The notes below the pieces were generated by a model, which searched no databases, was not told the origin of the DNA, and saw nothing but the letters and a program-made list of their open reading frames with translations. The translations under genes and the position numbers were made by a program. Shown piece after piece: positions 35,935 through 50,300 of a stretch of DNA of 64,000 nt (positions within the stretch are counted from its first letter, which is position 1; each line of letters opens with the position of its first letter). The DNA comes from Archivesica marissinica. Lineage: Eukaryota; Mollusca; Bivalvia; Venerida; Vesicomyidae. Location: positions 43,969,485 to 44,033,484 of the forward strand of contig CM026401.1 of assembly GCA_014843695.1 (NCBI GenBank), written 5' to 3'.

Positions 35935-36668
35935 TTGTTCATCCAGCACTGTCTAGTAGGGTTTCCTCCATCTAGCGCTGTCTAGTAGGGTTTCCTCCAT
36001 CCAGCACTGTCCAGTAGGGTTTCCTCCATCCAACACTGTCTAGTAGGGTTTCCTCCATCTAGTGTCCAGTAGGGTTTCCTCCATCCAATATGTTCAGTAG
36101 GTTTTCCTCCATCTAGGTCCAGTAGGTTTTCCTCCATCCAATAGGTTCAGTAGGTTTTCCTCCATCTAGCGTCCAGTAGGTTTTCCTCCATCCAATAGGT
36201 TCAGTAGGTTTTCCTCCATCCAATACTGTCCAGTAGGTTTTCCTCCATCCAATAGGTTCAGTAGGTTTTCCTCCATCCAATACGGTCCAGTAGGTTTTCC
36301 TCCATCTAGGTCTAGTAGGGTTTCCTCCATCTAGCACTGTCTAGTAGGTTTTCCTCCATCCAATACTGTCTAGTAGGGTTTCCTCCATCCAGCACTGTCT
36401 AGTAGGGTTTCCTCCATCTAGCACTGTCTAGTAGGGTTTCCTCCATCCAGCACTGTCCAGTAGGGTTTCCTCCATACAGCGCTGTCTAGTAGGGTTTCCT
36501 CCATCCAGCACTGTCTAGTAGGGTTTCCTCCATCTAGCGCTGTCTAGTAGGGTTTCCTCCATCTAGCGCTGTCTAGTAGGGTTTCCTCCATACAACACTG
36601 TCTAGTAGGGTTTCCTCCATCTAGCACTGTCTAGTAGGGTTTCCTCCATCTAGCGCTGTCTAGTAGGT
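35935..36668. repeat. 29-bp minisatellite, with shorter variants
   Basis: About 26 copies of TCTAGTAGGGTTTCCTCCATCCAGCACTG and 23-26 bp variants. It begins about 50 bp after the donor of Ig exon 4. Confidence 0.95.
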
Positions 36669-36984
36669 TTGTCTGTGTTCTGTTGCTTCAAACAACATCC
36701 TCTGAAATTGCTTTGTCAGGTTTTATCAATTTTGATATGAAGCAAGTGATCAAATAGTAGATAAAAGAGCAAGCATTGATCTTGTCCAAAATTTGAGATG
36801 GCTATGACAATCATGTTAAATGTATTTTCTATTTATCCTGGATGTTTACTCAAATGGAACAGGGGAGAGAGTTGTTACCTTAATGTAATAAAGGTTATTG
36901 ATATGGAGTGATGCAAGATTGTTATCATGATTGTGAAGTTGTGCAAGTGTGGAATAATAGAGATGGTTAATTCTTCACCCACAA

Positions 36985-37100
36985 ACTAGGATGTACATTC
37001 TTCATCTCATAATAGGATGTACTTCTTCATCTCCTACAAACGTAGGATGTACTTGATTCTTCATCTCCTACAAACGTAGGATGTACTTGATTCAAGTTGT
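36985..37100. repeat. Short tandem repeat, about 34-bp unit
   Basis: Three imperfect units containing CTTCATCTCCTACAAACGTAGGATGTACTT. Each has a small TCCTACAAACGTAGGA inverted repeat. Confidence 0.8.
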
Positions 37101-38616
37101 AGTGATCATGGGGCTATATGGTGTTAATGACAACCTCTTGTTAGCTGCTACTAATGATTGGTTGCCTGCTGGATATTGAATTAGAGACGTCTGTGATTTT
37201 GTCCATATGTATCTTCAACGAGATTCATTCCATAATAAACGATATTATAATGTAACAATTGATAATAATGAAGAAATGTTCTCATAAATATTGTTTGTTC
37301 TGAATGGCTATGAGAACAATATGAAACATTTACTATTGTTGTCTACTGTAGTTAGCTCTTAATGTGTGGAATTGTTAAAATGCTCATTTTAGAATGAGAC
37401 AACAGTTACTATTCTAGTAATACATAATACATAATAATATAATACATAAATATAATACATAACACATAATAATAAAGTATAATAAAGACGCATAATATAC
37501 AGTCTTTAATTAATTTGTTTGATCTTTGCTTCTGTGTGGTATCCATTCTATCAACCCGTTTTATACGCGTGTCTATGCAAAATACCACCAATTTAAGACA
37601 AATGTTACGTCTTATAGTTGAGGTCATCTTATAGGCACTCGCCTAGTATATACGGTAACTGGCTTTTAATAGGAACTTTGTCACCATCGTGCAATGCTTC
37701 TGTTTCCTCAACATCTGATGTTATTGTCCTTTTTTACTTTTTGTCAGGTCCAGAAGAAGTCTGTATTAGGGTTTTTTTTTTACTGTATATCATTACATAT
37801 TGAATACCTCAGTATTTGAGATCAACAATTATATACCGGTATGTCATGTTCTAGTCAAATTTACCTTTATGCGTCTCCTACAATTTTATCCATGCAAGAT
37901 TGTAGTCCATATTTAATAGTGTATTTCTGATATGGTAATATTCATGTTATTGCCCAATTTTGTGTGTAAACTTTGTTTAGATAACTCTGCTTACAACTTG
38001 TAGTCATGTTGGTTAATCTACATCTGGTTCATTTTCATAGTAACAGATTTTCTCTTTTTTGTTTACATTTCGAAACTAAAATGTCAGTGAACTTTGACCA
38101 GGTCTCTAGAGGTTTTACCTCACAGAAGAGGAAAATTGAGGTTCTAGTCCTGGAGTTAAAGCCTTCTTTTATTGATTTGAATCATAAGTTATTGCAGACC
38201 CATTCAAGTTTATGCCTTTTGCACTGTTTATTGTCCGATGGTCAGCGTCCGTTTTATCCATACACAATTTGTATGTACCATGTAGTGCACGATCTGGAGT
38301 AGCGTTCTCTGCCCACTTTAAACTGTGAATCGCAGTGTGCAATCCAGAGGGTATATAAGCTCCATGTTTCGCCAGTGAAGGAGGATATTTTATAGAGGGA
38401 GAAGATATTTTATAGAAGGACATATTTTATAGAGGGGGAAGAGTGGGGGGGCATATTTTATGACGAAGATATAGGTTGTTAATTTCACCTACTATGTCTG
38501 TTAGCAATGGTGTACTTTCTTTATTTATTAATGCGAGTCAAAATTTACTAGATAATTGTAGTAAAGTTATATATTACAGCTGTGTATGTATATTGAAGTT
38601 GAATTCCATTTAACTA

Positions 38617-39823
38617 CAGCCAAACCTCTCCAGAGCAAACACCATCCGGATAAACCCATGATTGGTTGTTGTAGAGAGGTTGTTGTTCTAGAGCAAACAC
38701 CATCCGGATACACCCATGATTGGTTGTTGTAGAGAGGTTGTTGTTCTAGAGCAAACACCATCCGGATACACCCATGATTGGTTGTTGTAGAGAGGTTGTT
38801 GTTCTAGAGCAAACACCATCCGGATAAACCCATGATTGGTTGTTGTAGAGAGGTTGTTGTTCTAGTGTGGTTCAACTTTTTGAAGTTTGGAAATGTGGAA
38901 ATAGTGAGTTTTGACAGTTATGATTGCTCATACTGATTTGAATTATACGATAGATTGAACAAAGATTGAATATCTGAGGACTCAATGTGTTAAAATCGCC
39001 AGATTATGCAAAGTTATGACACTTGTGTACATTAATGTTTTCAATACATCAAAGTAAAAAAGTCTGAAAAATTACGCATTTCAATTATATAAAAATTACG
39101 AATGGCAACGAGTAGCAATTTTGATACTCGAGCACTCGGACACAGTTCCGATCGAGTACAAGAGTGCTCGGAAACGATCATTTGATTTTTGGGATCATAT
39201 GTTTGATTTTATTTCAGATATTTAGTAAGTATTTCGGATGAGGCGTGTCCGAAAACTGATGCTAAATTATCTTATTACAGTATGTGATAAAACATTGCAT
39301 TGTAATAAAGCAAACCTGGGAGAATGTAAAATACTTTACTCATTTTAATGAGATAATTATCTAAACAAACATATAAAGTTTATAAACAATCTCCTCTGTT
39401 GACAGACGAGGCATGTCCGTATACAGTATGCACTTACAAATTCCCCTTTTCTTCATCTTTTCGTCATCGTATTATTGAAAGAATACTCCTAAGCAATGAT
39501 TATTTTCACACTTGCGGTCTAGCCTGTGGATTATTGGCCCCTGGTCCCAGATTAAGATAATTACTGTTTATTGAAAATTGAAAGGAACAATTGGCGATTA
39601 CTTGCATCTGATGACACATACATATACAGACTTTTTTTCAGCAAAAATTTTATCTGTTCTTGGGAGACTTTCTGCATCGCTGGATGGCAAATTGACTGTC
39701 GTTGTGCATTGTTGGGAGGTGTCGTTCATGAGAGGTGAAATTGTATTAAAACGCAACGGGTGGGAATAAAGGTGACGTTATAAAGAGGTTGTCGCTCATG
39801 GGACGTTTGGGGAGGTGGGACTG
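38617..39823 (+). mobile_element. TA-flanked MITE family, copy 2, with internal 58-bp tandem array
   Basis: TA (38615-38616), then CAGCCAAACCTCTCC; the other end, in inverse, reads CAGTCCCACCTCCCC, followed by TA (39824-39825). Near the left end a 58-bp unit is repeated four times (38630-38865). The rest aligns with 57003-57921, including the CATTTGATT-containing core and GTTGGGAGGTGTCGTTCATG. Tc1/mariner or pogo-like judging by the TA site; no transposase. Confidence 0.8.
38630..38865. repeat. 58-bp tandem array within MITE copy 2
   Basis: Four units of the subterminal MITE segment (AACACCATCCGGATA and TGGTTGTTGTAGAGAGGTTG). Copies 1 and 3 of the MITE have a single unit, so the array arose after insertion or in a sublineage. 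Confidence 0.9.
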
Positions 39824-40317
39824 TAGCTTTAAATACTAAACATTTATATAGATGTATATTTGGAAGGATTTATGCAGATTTTGGGTGGATTACGGTAAAT
39901 AGTGTTGTGATTTTTTAATCATCAAAATGAAGACATAGTTTTGTTAATAGTATATATTCCTTATAATATAAGTACAAAGTAATAATATTCAAGATGATTG
40001 ATAATATTTTATGGTTAACAATAATTGTAGCTTAGAGAAATGTACAATTTTTGATATATGGCCTATGTTTGTTTCCATCTTTCCTGGAGATGAGATTAAA
40101 TTATTTCCTTTTATCAGAAAGAATCTGACAAACAGTATAAAATATCCCAAACTCATAAGAGCCAAAAAAAAGAATACAAGGTTTTGTCAAATTTATGTAG
40201 TATGCTTTATAATATAGATGCAAAGTATTAATCGTGGAAGATCCTTGATATATTTATTTTGCATAATTTTAATTTAATAATAGTACCGGTAGCTAAAACA
40301 CACAAAAGACAGATCTT

Positions 40318-40606
40318 AATCTAGTGGTTAACATGTTGGACTGGTAAAAACAAACATAAATCCAGGGATCGCAGGTTCGATCCCCTGTGTGACCCTAATA
40401 AAATTAACAGTCTTTCAGATGGGACTTTAAACCAAGGTCTCGTGTCGGTGCTTTACACTGTGCACGTAGAAGAACCAGAGGAGACTCTGGAATGGGTCTC
40501 TGTCTGTATCATTGCACTATCCTCCAACAATCTAAAATGACTAATCTCTTCAGGAGGCATCGCTCATATGGGCAACCGGTAGTGACGATAAATAAACGTA
40601 AAACAC
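40318..40606 (+). mobile_element. tRNA-derived SINE, copy 2
   Basis: Same family as 22858-23151. A-box part TCTAGTGGTTAACATG, then TTGGACTGGTA with an A-rich insertion in the anticodon arm, B box GGTTCGATCC. Body with GGTCTCGTGTCGGTGCTTTA, tail AATAAACGTAAAA. Confidence 0.85.
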
Positions 40607-40641
40607 GCACTGTGTAAAATTGAGTAAATCACAGGCAGTTG

Positions 40642-40969
40642 CCTCTGTGGCATGTCTAGTAACATATATCTGTGGCATGTCTAGTAACATATATCTGTGG
40701 CATGTCTAGTAACATATATCTGTGGCATGTCTAGTAACATATATCTGTGGCATGTCTAGTAACATATATCTGTGGCATGTCTAGTAACATATATCTGTGG
40801 CATGTCTAGTAACATATATCTGTGGCATGTCTAGTAACATATATCTGTGGCATGTCTAGTAACATATATCTGTGGCATGTCTAGTAACATATATCTGTGG
40901 CATGTCTAGTAACATATATCTGTGGCATGTCTAGTAACATATATCTGTGGCATGTCTAGTAACATATAT
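40642..40969. repeat. 25-bp minisatellite at the left edge of the gap
   Basis: Thirteen identical units of CTGTGGCATGTCTAGTAACATATAT running into the N gap; its true length is unknown. Confidence 0.95.
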
Positions 40970-41969
40970 NNNNNNNNNNNNNNNNNNNNNNNNNNNNNNN
41001 NNNNNNNNNNNNNNNNNNNNNNNNNNNNNNNNNNNNNNNNNNNNNNNNNNNNNNNNNNNNNNNNNNNNNNNNNNNNNNNNNNNNNNNNNNNNNNNNNNNN
41101 NNNNNNNNNNNNNNNNNNNNNNNNNNNNNNNNNNNNNNNNNNNNNNNNNNNNNNNNNNNNNNNNNNNNNNNNNNNNNNNNNNNNNNNNNNNNNNNNNNNN
41201 NNNNNNNNNNNNNNNNNNNNNNNNNNNNNNNNNNNNNNNNNNNNNNNNNNNNNNNNNNNNNNNNNNNNNNNNNNNNNNNNNNNNNNNNNNNNNNNNNNNN
41301 NNNNNNNNNNNNNNNNNNNNNNNNNNNNNNNNNNNNNNNNNNNNNNNNNNNNNNNNNNNNNNNNNNNNNNNNNNNNNNNNNNNNNNNNNNNNNNNNNNNN
41401 NNNNNNNNNNNNNNNNNNNNNNNNNNNNNNNNNNNNNNNNNNNNNNNNNNNNNNNNNNNNNNNNNNNNNNNNNNNNNNNNNNNNNNNNNNNNNNNNNNNN
41501 NNNNNNNNNNNNNNNNNNNNNNNNNNNNNNNNNNNNNNNNNNNNNNNNNNNNNNNNNNNNNNNNNNNNNNNNNNNNNNNNNNNNNNNNNNNNNNNNNNNN
41601 NNNNNNNNNNNNNNNNNNNNNNNNNNNNNNNNNNNNNNNNNNNNNNNNNNNNNNNNNNNNNNNNNNNNNNNNNNNNNNNNNNNNNNNNNNNNNNNNNNNN
41701 NNNNNNNNNNNNNNNNNNNNNNNNNNNNNNNNNNNNNNNNNNNNNNNNNNNNNNNNNNNNNNNNNNNNNNNNNNNNNNNNNNNNNNNNNNNNNNNNNNNN
41801 NNNNNNNNNNNNNNNNNNNNNNNNNNNNNNNNNNNNNNNNNNNNNNNNNNNNNNNNNNNNNNNNNNNNNNNNNNNNNNNNNNNNNNNNNNNNNNNNNNNN
41901 NNNNNNNNNNNNNNNNNNNNNNNNNNNNNNNNNNNNNNNNNNNNNNNNNNNNNNNNNNNNNNNNNNNNN
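40970..41969. other. Assembly gap, exactly 1,000 N
   Basis: A round-number gap between two different minisatellites (25 bp on the left, 30 bp on the right). The arrays do not continue across it, so the order and orientation of the flanking contigs are not proven by sequence. Open frames through N have no meaning. Confidence 0.99.
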
Positions 41970-44047
41970 CATATACTGTATTGCTACAGTTGGTGCGCAC
42001 ATATACTGTATTGCTACAGTTGGTGCGCACATATACTGTATTGCTACAGTTGGTGCGCACATATACTGTATTGCTACAGTTGGTGCGCACATATACTGTA
42101 TTGCTACAGTTGATGCTACACATATACTGTATTGCTACAGTTGGTGCGCACATATACTGTATTGCTACAGTTGGTGCGCACATATACTGTATTGCTACAG
42201 TTGGTGCGCACATATACTGTATTGCTACAGTTGATGCTACACATATACTGTATTGCTACAGTTGGTGCGCACATATACTGTATTGCTACAGTTGATGCTA
42301 CACATATACTGTATTGCTACAGTTGGTGCGCACATATACTGTATTGCTACAGTTGATGCTACACATATACTGTATTGCTACAGTTGGTGCGCACATATAC
42401 TGTATTGCTACAGTTGGTGCGCACATATACTGTATTGCTACAGTTGGTGCGCACATATACTGTATTGCTACAGTTGGTGCGCACATATACTGTATTGCTA
42501 CAGTTGGTGCGCACATATACTGTATTGCTACAGTTGATGCTACACATATACTGTATTGCTACAGTTGGTGCGCACATATACTGTATTGCTACAGTTGGTG
42601 CGCACATATACTGTATTGCTACAGTTGGTGCTACACATATACTGTATTGCTACAGTTGGTGCGCACATATACTGTATTGCTACAGTTGATGCTACACATA
42701 TACTGTATTGCTACAGTTGGTGCGCACATATACTGTATTGCTACAGTTGGTGCTACACATATACTGTATTGCTACAGTTGGTGCGCACATATACTGTATT
42801 GCTACAGTTGGTGCGCACATATACTGTATTGCTACAGTTGGTGCGCACATATACTGTATTGCTACAGTTGATGCTACACATATACTGTATTGCTACAGTT
42901 GGATGCGCACATATACTGTATTGCTACAGTTGGTGCGCACATATACTGTATTGCTACAGTTGGTGCGCACATATACTGTATTGCTACAGTTGGATGCGCA
43001 CATATACTGTATTGCTACAGTTGGTGCGCACATATACTGTATTGCTACAGTTGGTGCGCACATATACTGTATTGCTACAGTTGGTGCGCACATATACTGT
43101 ATTGCTACAGTTGGTGCGCACATATACTGTATTGCTACAGTTGATGCTACACATATACTGTATTGCTACAGTTGATGCTACACATATACTGTATTGCTAC
43201 AGTTGATGCTACACATATACTGTATTGCTACAGTTGGTGCTACACATATACTGTATTGCTACAGTTGGTGCGCACATATACTGTATTGCTACAGTTGGTG
43301 CGCACATATACTGTATTGCTACAGTTGGTGCGCACATATACTGTATTGCTACAGTTGATGCTACACATATACTGTATTGCTACAGTTGGTGCTACACATA
43401 TACTGTATTGCTACAGTTGGTGCTACACATATACTGTATTGCTACAGTTGGTGCTACACATATACTGTATTGCTACAGTTGGTGCTACACATATACTGTA
43501 TTGCTACAGTTGGTGCTACACATATACTGTATTGCTACAGTTGGTGCGCACATATACTGTATTGCTACAGTTGGTGCGCACATATACTGTATTGCTACAG
43601 TTGGTGCGCACATATACTGTATTGCTACAGTTGGTGCGCACATATACTGTATTGCTACAGTTGGTGCGCACATATACTGTATTGCTACAGTTGGTGCGCA
43701 CATATACTGTATTGCTACAGTTGGTGCGCACATATACTGTATTGCTACAGTTGATGCTACACATATACTGTATTGCTACAGTTGGTGCGCACATATACTG
43801 TATTGCTACAGTTGGAATGCGCACATATACTGTATTGCTACAGTTGGAATGCGCACATATACTGTATTGCTACAGTTGGAATTCGCACATATACTGTATT
43901 GCTACAGTTGGTGCGCACATATACTGTATTGCTACAGTTGGTGCGCACATATACTGTATTGCTACAGTTGGTGCGCACATATACTGTATTGCTACAGTTG
44001 GTGCGCACATATACTGTATTGCTACAGTTGGTGCGCACATATACTGC
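41970..44047. repeat. 30/31-bp minisatellite with two unit types
   Basis: About 68 units of CATATACTGTATTGCTACAG followed by TTGGTGCGCA (30 bp) or TTGATGCTACA (31 bp), intermixed irregularly. A few variants have GGATGCGC or GGAATGCGC. The array ends about 37 bp from the splice donor of the minus-strand Ig exon at 44085. The 300-400 codon frames here are repeat artefacts. Confidence 0.95.
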
Positions 44048-44084
44048 TTTGCGTCAGTATGCCACGCCCTCATCAATAACCTAC

Positions 44085-44360
44085 ATTTGACGGTGAGTTC
44101 AACTGCTTGTTCCATTGGGCCACCAACTCCATTATCAGTTACACACATAAACATTCCTGAATCCGTCTTCTCTACCATCTCTATAGTCAGTGTACCAACA
44201 CCATCCTCGTACACAGACAATGCTCGCGTCATATCAAACCCTTCCCGTTGCCAGGTCACCATGTCCGGAGTCATCGGGTTTCCGCGCACGAGACACTTGA
44301 GCTCAACAGAATCATCAACATCTCCTTCCACTGAATTGGCTTCGTAGATTTCAGCCTGAT
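44085..44360 (-). CDS. Nephrin-like gene: Ig domain exon D
   Basis: Acceptor CATTACAG|ATC and donor AAAT|GTAGGT, 276 nt, phase 1 at both ends. The domain has SVELKCLVRGNP, MVTWQREGFDM, LTIEMVEKTDSGMFMC and ends in AVELTVK. Complete Ig fold with both Cys and Trp. A 36-bp array lies upstream and the 30-bp array 37 bp downstream. Confidence 0.85.
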
Positions 44361-47300
44361 CTGTAATGAAACAATTGTAACAGATTAAATAAAACAAAAA
44401 TAATGAAACAATTGTAACAGTTAAATAAAACAAAAATAATGAAACAATTGTAACAGTTAAATAACACATAAATAATGAAACAATTGTAACGGTTAAAGAA
44501 AACAAAAATAATGATCAGAAATGCATGTGCATGTGATGGCCTTCTTCTGCAATACTTTGTCATACTGAAATAAATAGATACCCACGGAAATACTGAAACA
44601 AATAGATACCCACGGAAATACTGAAACAATTAGTTACCCACGGAAATACTGTAACCTACATTGTATAGATACCCACGGATATACTGTAACCTACATTGTA
44701 TAGATAACCAAGGAAATACTGTAACCTACATTGTATAGATAACCAAGGAAATACTGTAACCTACATTGTACAGATACCCACGGAAATACTGTAACATACA
44801 TTGTATAGATACCCACGGATATACTGTAACCTACATCATATAGATACCCACGGAAATACTGTAACCTACATTGTATAGATAACCAAGGAAATACTGTAAC
44901 CTGCATTGTATAGATAACCAAGGAAATACTGTAACCTACATTGTACAGATATACCCACGGAAATACTGTAACCTACATTGTATAGATACCCACGGAAATA
45001 CTGTAACCTACATTGTACAGATACCCACGGAAATACTGTAACATACATTGTACAGATATACCCACGGAAATACTGTAACCTACATTGTACAGATACCCAC
45101 GGAAATACTGTAACCTACATTGTACAGATACCCAAGGAAATACTGTAACCTACATTGTATAGATACCCACGGAAATACTGTAACATACATTGTATAGATA
45201 CCCACGGAAATACTGCAACCTACATTGTATAGATACCCACGGAAATACTGCAATCTACATTGTACAGATACCCATGGAAATACTGTAACCTATATTGTAT
45301 AGATACCCAAGGAAATACTGTAACCTACATTGTATAGATACCCACGGAAATACTGTAACCTACATTGTACAGATACCCAATGAAATACTGTAACCTACAT
45401 TGTATAGATAACCACGGAAATACTGTAACCTACATTGTACAGATACCCAAGGAAATACTGTAACCTACATTGTACAGATACCCAAGGAAATACTGTAACC
45501 TACATTGTACAGATACCCAAGGAAATACTGTAACCTACATTGTACAGATACCCAAGGAAATACTGTAACCTACATTGTACAGATACCCAAGGAAATACTG
45601 TAACCTACATTGTACAGATACCCACGGAAATACTGTAACCTACATTGTATAGATACCCACGGAACTAAATATAACCTACATTGTACAGATACCCACGGAA
45701 ATACTGTAACCTACATTGTATAGATACCCACGGAACTAAATATAACCTACATTGTACAGATATACCCACGGAAATACTGTAACCTACATTGTATAGATAC
45801 CCACGGAAATACTGTAACCTACATTGTACAGATACCCAATGAAATACTGTAACCTACATTGTATAGATACCCACGGAAATACTGTAACCTACATTGTACA
45901 GATACCCACGGAAATACTGTAACCTACATTGTACAGATATACCCACGGAAATACTGTAACCTACATTGTATAGATAACCAAGGAAATACTGTAACCTACA
46001 TTGTATAGATACTCACGGAAATACTGTAACCTACATTGTATAGATAACCAAGGAAATACTGTAACCTACATTGTACAGATACCCACGGAAATACTGTAAC
46101 CTACATTGTATAGATACCCACGGAAATACTGTAACCTACATTGTACAGATACCCAAGGAAATACTGTAACCTACATTGTATAGATACATACGAAATACTG
46201 TAACCTACATTGTATAGATACCCAAGAAAATGTAACCTACATTGTACAGATACCCAAGGAAATACTGTAACCTACATTGTACAGATACCCACGGAAATAC
46301 TGTAACCTACATTGTACAGATACCCAAGGAAATACTGTAACCTACATTGTATAGATAACCAAGGAAATACTGTAACCTACATTGTATAGATAACCAAGGA
46401 AATACTGTAACCTACATTGTATAGATAACCAAGGGAATACTGTAACCTACATTGTACAGATACCCAAGGAAATACTGTAACCTACATTGTACAGATACTC
46501 AAGGAAATACTGTAACCTACATTGTACAGATACCCACGGAAATACTGTAACCTACATTGTACAGATACCCAAGGAAATACTGTAACCTACATTGTATAGA
46601 TACCCAAGGAAATACTGTAACCTACATTGTATAGATACCCAAGGAAATACTATAACCTACATTGTACAGATATACCCACGGAAATACTGTAACCTACATT
46701 GTACAGATACCCACGGAAATACTGTAATCTACATTGTATAGATACCCAAGGAAATACTGCAACCTACATTGTATAGATACCCAAGGAAATACTGTAACCT
46801 ACATTGTACAGATACCCAAGGAAATACTGTAACCTACATTGTACAGATATACCCACGGAAATACTGTAACCTACATTGTACAGATACCCACGGAAATACT
46901 GTAACCTACATTGTATAGATACCCAAGGAAATACTGTAACCTTCATTGTACAGATACCTACGGAAATACTGTAACCTACATTGTACAGATACCCAAGGAA
47001 ATACTGTAACCTACATTGTACAGATACCCACGGAAATACTGTAACCTACATTGTATAGATACCCACGGAAATACTGCAACCTACATTGTATAGATACCCA
47101 CGGAAATACTGTAACCTACATTGTACAGATACCCACGGAAATACTGTAACCTACATTGTACGATATACCCACGGAAATACTGTAACCTACATTGTACAGA
47201 TAACCCACGGAAATACTGTAACCTACATTGTACAGATACCCAAGGAAATACTGTAACCTACATTGTATAGATAACCACGGAAATACTGTAACCTACATTG

Positions 47301-50300
47301 TACAGATACCCAAGGAAATACTGTAACCTACATTGTACAGATACCCAAGGAAATACTGTAACCTACATTGTATAGATACCCACGGAAATACTGCAACCTA
47401 CATTGTATAGATACCCACGGAAATACTGTAACCTACATTGTACAGATACCCACGGAAATACTGTAACCTACATTGTACAGATACCCAATGAAATACTGTA
47501 ACCTACATTGTATAGATAACCACGGAAATACTGTAACCTACATTGTACAGATACCCAAGGAAATACTGTAACCTACATTGTACAGATACACAAGGAAATA
47601 CTGTAACCTACATTGTACAGATACCCACGGAAATACTGTAACCTACATTGTACAGATACCCAAGGAAATACTGTAACCTACATTGTATAGATACCCAAGG
47701 AAATACTGTAAGCTACATTGTATAGATACCCAAGGAAATACTGTAACCTACATTGTACAGATATACCCACGGAAATACTGTAACCTACATTGTACAGATA
47801 CCCACGGAAATACTGTAACCTACATTGTATAGATACCCAAGGAAATACTGTAGCCTACATTGTATAGATACCCAAGGAAATACTGCAACCTACATTGTAT
47901 AGATACCCAAGGAAATACTGTAACCTACATTGTACAGATACCCAAGGAAATACTGTAACCTACATTGTATAGATACCCAAGGAAATACTGTAACCTACAT
48001 TGTATAGATAACCAAGGAAATACTGTAACCTACATTGTACAGATACCCAAGGAAATACTGTAACCTACATTGTACAGATACCCAAGGAAATACTGTAACC
48101 TACATTGTACAGATACCCAAGGAAATACTGTAACCTACATTGTACAGATACCCAAGGAAATACTGTAACCTACATTGTACAGATACCCAAGGAAATACTG
48201 TAACCTACATTGTACAGATACCCAAGGAAATACTGTAACCTACATTGTATAGATAACCAAGGAAATACTGTAACCTACGTTGTATAGATACTCACGGAAA
48301 TACTGTAACCTACATTGTATAGATAACCAAGGAAATACTGTAACCTACATTGTATAGATACCCACGGAAATACTGTAACCTACATTGTATAGATAACCAA
48401 GGAAATACTGTAACCTACATTGTATAGATAACCAAGGAAATACTGTAACATACATTGTATAGATAACCAAGGAAATACTGTAACCTATGTTCAAACAAGA
48501 CAAAATAATTAATTGATGGTTTCCGCTAGGATATTGAAACCCAAGGGTCAATGACCCTTTCCCTGATTTGAAAAAGGTCACAATAAATTTCAATGAGTCA
48601 ATATCTTATTTTCAAGAGTCAATCATGAATCTGAATAAAATGCCATGTCACAATTAGATGTTGAACAGAAATATGACCCACAGGGGGCCATGGATTACAG
48701 AACAGAATATCTGTAGTGATAAATCAATGATATCCACTATTCATGATAGTTTATTTTTGGAAAATGTCAGGTGATGAGATTTGTACAGCCCTGATTTTAA
48801 AATATTTATTTTCTCTCCACTAAACAAAAGTGTTCATTCTGAATACAAGTGATTTGGTCAAAATACAAAGCATGGTAGCACATCCTTGTAAGAAGGATAG
48901 AATTATCTTTAAAAGACAAACTATACCAGCCGATAAAAATTATGTACATATCTCTTTTGTTATAGTGTATGACTTTGTTTGTTTTATTTTCGTGTTCATA
49001 TGTTGTACTGTGCATCATAATCATAGTACGTTGTATATGTATTATATATTAATAAATATTAAATATAAAAAAACCCTTTAATCCAAACCTCCCCCCTAAG
49101 CCCCTATGTCCGGTCCGGAAGTAGTACAGATTAGAGGGGTTTTACTGTACAATAAAAACTATATTAACCCATTCAACACCAGGTAACTCACATGGACTGG
49201 TCCATGATATTCATAAACCAATAAATGAATCAGAAAATCACATTTGGACAAGTTCATTTATCAAAATGGGTAATTATGTCTAAAAATAGTCATATCACTG
49301 GCAAAAAGTGCAGATCCTGATGAGACGGCTCGTCATGAGCCGGCTCATCTGGGTCTACACTTTTTGTAAGCCTATTTAGAGGTCTGTGGTGTTGAAAGGG
49401 TTAAGGCCAAACCGTTATTAAGACCAGAACGAAATTATTTATGGTATATGTCAATGGTCGCAAATCCCTATAATAAACCCACCCTGTTATTCAGTAATAC
49501 CGGAAAGACCACCTATTTCAGTCCCAAATGACACCAGTCCCAAATGACACCGGAACTCCAGTAATACCGGAAAGACCACCTATTTCAGTCCCAAATCACA
49601 CTAGAACTCCAGTAATACCGGAAAGACCACCTATTTCAGTCCCAAATCACACTAGAACTCCAGTAATAAGACCAGTTTGTGCCAAATCTACAAGTTTGAT
49701 CACACAAGTGATTTGGTCACACATTTTTATCTGACACTTCTTAAAGCAGCATTACATGGTATGAAATAAAAGATATTTGAAAAATTCTATTTTTACGTAT
49801 GGATAGCAATGCTGTTACACATTCTAACATTATACTTTGTATGCTTATGTTCATTTGGTAAACAGTGTTTGTTTTGCGATAAAACAAACTCGAAACCGAA
49901 AGTAGGACTTTCCGAGTCGATCGGTCACGCACTTGTTTACAACCGGAACGCATCGTCCGCACTTGTTTGCCTTCGGAATGCATCGTCCCCATTTGTCCCA
50001 CATTATCTTTTTTAATTGTCCCACATTATCTTTTTTAATTAAATTACTTGATATGTTGATTCATACCTCTGTTAGCTACGTCTTTAGGGACATTTCTACA
50101 TCCCCGCGAGGGGTTTGACATTAGAGGAAGATAGAGAGATAGTCTTTCATGTTCAAAATATATACGTTGTTTTCTACATCCTCTGTTGTTTCACGCATGC
50201 GCACTGTGCGTGTTTACATTTCGTGTGTTGATAAACAAATTCGCGTATACGACGGTTTAAATTTATTGGAATTTTATCGTTTCTGAGCGACTATTTCGAT

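Noticed and set aside
40906..44505. Several open frames of 150-450 codons on both strands
   Set aside because: They run through N bases or through the 30/31-bp array; their peptides are simple repeats of the unit.
40642..48490. CRISPR-like regular repeats
   Set aside because: Units are head-to-tail with no unique spacers, and the context is a eukaryotic intron.
49081..49152. Right end of a TA-type MITE (GAGGGGTTTTACTGTAC)
   Set aside because: A similar motif occurs at 53415-53432, but no opposite end could be paired with either.
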